Source: AP-15 sp963796155 (GTDB taxonomy: Bacteria; Pseudomonadota; Alphaproteobacteria; ATCC43930; CGMCC-115725). Taken from it: a DNA stretch of 64,000 nt. Shown piece after piece: positions 60,115 through 64,000 of this stretch (position 1 is the stretch's first letter; each line of letters starts with the position of its first letter). The notes beneath the pieces were generated by a model. That model ran no database searches, was not told the DNA's origin, and saw nothing but the letters and a program-made list of their open reading frames with translations. The stretch spans positions 27,228 to 91,227 of the forward strand of contig CAWCKT010000046.1 of the NCBI GenBank assembly GCA_963796155.1, written 5' to 3'. A program made the translations under genes and the position numbers.

Positions 60115-62619
60115 ATGGTCAGCCTCATCAGGTTTCTCTTCGTCTGCGCGGTTATTCTGGCGATTGCCGGCTGCGGCTTTGTCGGTGTTACGATCTGGTA
60201 TTTCGGCCGTGATCTGCCGGACTATCAGCAGCTCGCGCACTACCAGCCGCCGATCACGACCCGAGTGCATGCCGGGGATGGTCGGCTGCTGGCCGAGTAC
60301 GCGACCGAACGGCGCGTCTTCGTGCCGATCCAGGCCATTCCAAAGCAAGTCATCAACGCCTTCCTTTCGGCCGAAGACAAGAATTTCTACAGCCATCACG
60401 GGATCGACCCAGCTTCGATCTTGCGGGCCGCTGTCACCGATGTCGGCAGGCTGCGGGCGAGCCGGCGCCCCGTCGGGGCCTCGACGATCACCCAGCAGGT
60501 CGCCAAGAACATGCTGCTGACCAACGAGATCTCGATCGAGCGCAAGGTCAAGGAGATCCTGCTGGCGACTCGGATAGAGGCGGCACTACCGAAGGATCGG
60601 ATTCTCGAACTCTATCTCAACGAGATCTATCTCGGTGCCGGCGCATACGGCGTGGCCGCCGCGGCACTCACCTATTTCGACAAATCGCTCGACGAGTTGA
60701 CACTAAGCGAAGCCGCTTTGCTCGCCGCACTGCCGAAGGCGCCCAACCGTTACAACCCGGCACGCGTCCCGCAGGCGGCGCAGGCCCGCCGCGATTGGGT
60801 CATCGATCGCATGGTCGAAGACGGCACGGCGACCCCGGCCGAGGCGGCGCAAGCCGAAGCTCAGCCGCTCGAGCTGCACCATCGGCAGGACGCCGAGCAG
60901 GTCAGTGCGCCTTATTTTGCCGAGGAGGTCAGGCGCCAACTCCTCGCCCGTTATGGCGAGAGGGTGCTCTACGGTGCGGGTTTGTCGGTGCGCACCAGCC
61001 TCGACGAGCGATTGCAGGCGGCTTCCGACAAGGCGCTGCGCGACGGGCTGATCGCGTACGAGCGCAAATTCGGCGGGTGGCGGGGGCCGTTGGCCCGCAT
61101 CGACCCCAGGGGCGACTGGGCGGCGCACCTCGCTGCGGTTCCGGTGCCCGGGGTCGTGCAGGATGTCGGCTGGCGCCTGGCAGTGGTGACGCGCAGCGAC
61201 GCCGACGGTGCGGCGATCGGCTTCGCCAATGCTGCGACCGGCCATATCCCGTTTTCCGAGATGCGCTGGGCGCGGCCATGGCACATCAACGGCAGCTTCG
61301 GACCTTATCCGCGCAGCGCCGCCGATGTCGTCAAGCCGGGTGACGTGGTGATGGTGGGGCCGATCCGAGCGTCCGCGCCGAAGGGCGAAGCGGCCAACGC
61401 CAAGCTGTCGGGCGCCTTCTCCCTCTGCCAGGTCCCGGAAGTTTCCGGCGCCCTCGTCGCGATGGACCCGCATACCGGGCGCGTGCTCGCGATCAGCGGC
61501 GGCTTCAGTTTTGCGATCAGTCAGTTCGACCGGGCAACCCAGGGCTATCGGCAAACCGGGTCGGCGATCAAGCCGTTCGTCTTTCTGACGGCACTCGACA
61601 ACGGTTTCACCCCGTCGACATTGGTCAGCGATGCGCCGATCTCGCTGCCGCAAGGGCCGGGGCTGCCGATGTGGTCGCCGACCAATTACACCGACCGGTT
61701 CCGCGGGCCGACCCCACTGCGCATCGGGCTCGAACAGTCGATCGATACGCTGACGGTCCGGCTGGCCACGATGATCGGGATCGAGCCGATTGCCGATACC
61801 GTAGAGAGCTTCGGCATCATGGATCACATGCCACGAGAATATTCGATGACGCTCGGCGCGGGGCTCACCACGCCGCTGCGGCTGACGGCTGCCTATGCGA
61901 TGCTGGTCAACGGCGGCAAGCGCATCACGCCGACCTTGATCGACCGCGTCCAGGACCGCAACGGCAGGACGATCTTCCGGGCCGACCAGCGGCGCTGCGA
62001 CGGCTGCGACGATGTCGATTGGCAGAAGCAACCGATGCCGGTCATTCCGGACACGCGAGAGCAAGTGGCCGATCCGGACTCGGCCTATCAGATGGTCACG
62101 ATGATGGAAGGGGTGGTGCAGCGCGGCACCGGGACGGCGGTGAAGGCCGTCGGCAAGCCGATCGCCGGCAAGACTGGAACCACCAACGACTTTCACGATG
62201 CCTGGTTCGTCGGCTTCACCCCCGACCTCGCTGCCGGCGTTTATATCGGCTACGACGACCCGGACAGCCTCGGCAAGGACCAGACCGGCGGGCATGTCGC
62301 GGCGCCGATCTTTCGCGACTTCATGATCGATGCGCTCAAAGATGCGCCGGCCACCGATTTTCGCATTCCGCCGGGAATGCGGGTCTACCGCGTCAGCGCC
62401 GCGACCGGGCTGCCGGCCGGCTCGGGAGAGCCGGCGATTTACGAGGCCTACAAACCCGGCACCGAGCCCGGGCAGCACCGCAGCCCCGGGGTAGAACGCG
62501 AGCCGGACGACGAAGAGGAGATGCCGGTCGCCTCGGAGGGCGAAGCGCAGGGCCCGGCAAAGCCGATGCCCCTGCCGCCGCGCGGGGCTCCGGCGAGCGG
62601 CACGGGCGGCCTATATTAG
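60115..62619 (+). CDS. mrcA: Penicillin-binding protein 1A
   Basis: An 834-residue class A PBP polymerising and cross-linking peptidoglycan. One membrane anchor (FVCAVILAIAGCGFVG), transglycosylase motifs EDKNFYSHHGID and GASTITQQVAKN, then transpeptidase with SAIKPF (S at about residue 483) and KTGTTND (about 686). The SxN motif reads SID in EQSIDTLTVR (about 542), Asp replacing Asn. ATG 60115. It is divergent from rne and followed by prfB after 30 bp. Confidence 0.95.
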   Translation: MVSLIRFLFVCAVILAIAGCGFVGVTIWYFGRDLPDYQQLAHYQPPITTRVHAGDGRLLAEYATERRVFVPIQAIPKQVINAFLSAEDKNFYSHHGIDPASILRAAVTDVGRLRASRRPVGASTITQQVAKNMLLTNEISIERKVKEILLATRIEAALPKDRILELYLNEIYLGAGAYGVAAAALTYFDKSLDELTLSEAALLAALPKAPNRYNPARVPQAAQARRDWVIDRMVEDGTATPAEAAQAEAQPLELHHRQDAEQVSAPYFAEEVRRQLLARYGERVLYGAGLSVRTSLDERLQAASDKALRDGLIAYERKFGGWRGPLARIDPRGDWAAHLAAVPVPGVVQDVGWRLAVVTRSDADGAAIGFANAATGHIPFSEMRWARPWHINGSFGPYPRSAADVVKPGDVVMVGPIRASAPKGEAANAKLSGAFSLCQVPEVSGALVAMDPHTGRVLAISGGFSFAISQFDRATQGYRQTGSAIKPFVFLTALDNGFTPSTLVSDAPISLPQGPGLPMWSPTNYTDRFRGPTPLRIGLEQSIDTLTVRLATMIGIEPIADTVESFGIMDHMPREYSMTLGAGLTTPLRLTAAYAMLVNGGKRITPTLIDRVQDRNGRTIFRADQRRCDGCDDVDWQKQPMPVIPDTREQVADPDSAYQMVTMMEGVVQRGTGTAVKAVGKPIAGKTGTTNDFHDAWFVGFTPDLAAGVYIGYDDPDSLGKDQTGGHVAAPIFRDFMIDALKDAPATDFRIPPGMRVYRVSAATGLPAGSGEPAIYEAYKPGTEPGQHRSPGVEREPDDEEEMPVASEGEAQGPAKPMPLPPRGAPASGTGGLY

Positions 62620-62649
62620 GGGCGTCGCAACGGACGGACGGAGTGCACC

Positions 62650-63775
62650 ATGCGGGCCGAGATCCAGGCGGTCGCCGACGACATCAAGAAGTCGTTGGCG
62701 CTGCTGAGGAGGCATCTTTGACTGGGAGACCGCGACCCGGCGCCTCGCCGAACTGAACGCGCAAGCCGAGGATCCGCACCTCTGGGACGACCCGGCGGGT
62801 GCGCAGAGGCTGTTGCGCGAGCGCACCCGGCTCGACCAGGCGATCGCCGGCTACCGCCGCATCGAGCGCGAGGTCGACGAGGCGCGCGAGCTGATCGAGC
62901 TGGGCGAGGCCGAGGGCGAAGCCGGCATCGTCGCCGAGGCCGAGGCCGCACTCGAGCGGCTGCGCATCGAAGCCGCGCGGCGCGAGCTCGAAAGCCTGCT
63001 GTCGGGCGAAGCCGACGCCAACGATTGCTATCTCGAAGTCCATGCCGGGGCGGGCGGCACCGAGGCGCAGGATTGGGCCGAGATGCTGCTCAGAATGTAT
63101 GTGCGCTGGGCGGAGGCTCACGGCTACAAGGTCGAGTGGCTCGAAGAAAGCGGCGGCGAGGAAGCCGGGCTCAAATCCGCCACCGTCGCGATCCGCGGCC
63201 CCGACGCCTATGGCTGGCTGAAGACCGAGAGCGGGGTCCATCGCCTCGTCCGCATCTCGCCCTTCGACTCGAACGCGCGGCGCCATACGAGCTTCGCCTC
63301 GGCCTGGGTCTATCCGGTGGTCGACGACAAGATCGAGGTCGAGATCAACGACAAGGAGCTGCGCATCGACACCTATCGCTCCTCGGGAGCCGGCGGGCAG
63401 CACGTCAACAAGACCGACAGTGCGGTGCGCATCACCCACCTGCCGAGCGGCATCGTCGTGCAGTGCCAGAGCGAGCGCTCGCAGCACCAGAACCGCGCCC
63501 ATGCCTTCGCGATGCTGCGCGCCCGGCTCTACGAGGCCGAACTGCAGCGGCGCGAGGCGGTGACCGAGGCGATGAACGCCACCAAGACCGATATCGGCTG
63601 GGGCCACCAGATCCGGTCCTACGTCCTGCAGCCCTATCAGATGGTCAAGGACCTGCGCACCGGTGTGGAAACCGGCAACCCCGGCGCGGTGCTCGACGGC
63701 GACCTCGACCGTTTCCTCGCCGCCGCGCTTGCCGCCCGCATCAAGGGCGCCGACGCGATCACCGCCAGTGGCTGA
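62650..63775 (+). CDS. prfB: Peptide chain release factor 2, programmed +1 frameshift
   Basis: RF2 releases proteins at UAA and UGA. The reading frame is 62650-62718 joined to 62720-63775, about 374 residues. The first part (MRAEIQAVADDIKKSLALL) stops at an in-frame TGA; a +1 slip at CTT TGA continues into DWETATRRLAELNAQ. Beyond it are the anticodon-reading SPF (RISPFDSN) and the catalytic GGQ (GAGGQHVNKTD). Without the slip only a 23-residue peptide is made. Thirty bases separate it from mrcA. Confidence 0.97.
62707..62721 (+). promoter_or_regulatory. prfB +1 frameshift signal
   Basis: AGGAGG (internal Shine-Dalgarno-like), CAT, then CTT TGA C. This is the conserved RF2 autoregulation site: scarce RF2 leaves the UGA unread and favours slippage from CUU to UUU. 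The spacing from AGGAGG to CTT is three bases, as in the known site. Confidence 0.95.
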
Positions 63776-63819
63776 TCGAAGTCCGCGAGGAGTTCGGACG
63801 GTCCGAGTACGCCCGCGAT

Positions 63820-63960
63820 TTTCCCTGCCGACAGGGAAACAACGGGAAAATTTTCGTCCTTCCGCAGACAAATCAATTAGAATCAATAGCTTGCAAGCTG
63901 ATTCGCACGGCATGGCAGGGAACCAGCAGGGAATAACGACGCAGGGACGACATCACCGAC
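63820..63960. repeat. Intergenic short-motif repeats after prfB
   Basis: The last 225 bases have no gene. TTTCCCTG-CCGA-CAGGGAAA (63820-63839) is a perfect eight-pair hairpin without a U-run. CAGGGA recurs four times in total (near 63832, 63915, 63926 and 63943) and AGCTTGCAAGCT at 63888-63899 is a perfect palindrome within GAATC/GATTC arms. This looks like a mobile-element edge or repeat island continuing past the window. Confidence 0.45.
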
Positions 63961-64000
63961 CACGGAGCATGTTTCTGATACGTTCTCATATAGGCCGCGA

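Noticed and set aside
60703..62478. 591-residue minus-strand ORF opposite mrcA
   Set aside because: Antisense to an intact PBP1A; long open frames on the other strand are common at this GC content.
63820..63839. Hairpin after prfB as a Rho-independent terminator
   Set aside because: Perfect stem, but no U-run follows on either strand at the right distance.
1..64000. CRISPR arrays, tRNA or rRNA genes
   Set aside because: No regularly spaced repeats, no tRNA T-loop pattern in a plausible cloverleaf and no rRNA-like segments were seen.

Overview
The window reads as chromosomal DNA from a GC-rich alphaproteobacterium, probably Rhodospirillales- or Hyphomicrobiales-like. This rests on gene content and order: minCDE, hflK-hflC-DUF2065-degP, thrS-infC, rne next to mrcA and prfB, a fused transaldolase/glucose-6-phosphate isomerase, and intergenic palindromic repeats of the GTCATGCCCGG type. 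No rRNA, tRNA, CRISPR array, prophage or complete insertion sequence is visible.

Layout. 1-3.8 kb: remnant of an alpha-hydroxy-acid oxidase, then queuosine genes (tgt with a frameshift, queF, queG) interrupted by a nest of short palindromic repeats. 3.8-7.2 kb: minCDE and an LplT-like transporter. 7.2-13.1 kb: envelope protease-control genes (degP, DUF2065, hflC, hflK) and the divergent Fe-S carrier gene mrp. 13.1-16 kb: a luciferase-like oxidoreductase and a frame-disrupted AT-richer lipoprotein gene. 16-20.4 kb: translation genes thrS-infC-lepA; infC probably starts at AUA. 20.4-27.2 kb: a glycosyltransferase, an alpha/beta hydrolase, an orphan ABC-type binding protein, and a transporter plus Rieske oxygenase behind a sigma-54-type promoter. 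27.2-30.7 kb: dispersed repeats, otsAB for trehalose and a small secreted protein. 30.8-38.7 kb: a tight pentose-phosphate operon (tkt, tal-pgi fusion, zwf, rpe, rpiA). 39-39.8 kb: a deletion scar with remnants of a DppC-like permease and an RskA-like anti-sigma factor. 39.9-45.3 kb: amino-acid and polyamine genes (DadA-like enzyme, TetR/COQ4 pair, ornithine decarboxylase with a structured leader, frameshifted agmatinase). 45.7-50.5 kb: a LysR-governed set (aldehyde dehydrogenase, GFA protein, two NTF2-like proteins, alpha/beta hydrolase). 50.5-54.3 kb: GNAT, thiolase, an archaeal-looking PurM and maleylacetoacetate isomerase. 54.3-63.8 kb: DsbA, M48 protease, RNase E, PBP1A and prfB with its programmed +1 frameshift.

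How the parts work together. QueF, Tgt and QueG are successive queuosine steps. Tkt, Tal-Pgi, Zwf, Rpe and RpiA interconvert hexose, pentose and triose phosphates, while OtsA and OtsB draw glucose-6-phosphate into trehalose. Ornithine decarboxylase and agmatinase both make putrescine. HflKC, DegP, DsbA and the M48 protease handle envelope protein quality.

Four genes (lldD-like remnant, tgt, the lipoprotein, speB) carry at least five apparent single-base frame changes besides prfB. Consensus errors and real decay cannot be separated from this sequence alone. The observations I rate highest are the ornithine decarboxylase leader (small ORF, hairpin, sequestered ribosome binding site), a roughly 240-nt promoter-bearing element present twice, the AUA start of infC, the archaeal-type purM and the LysR cluster with its symmetric operator.
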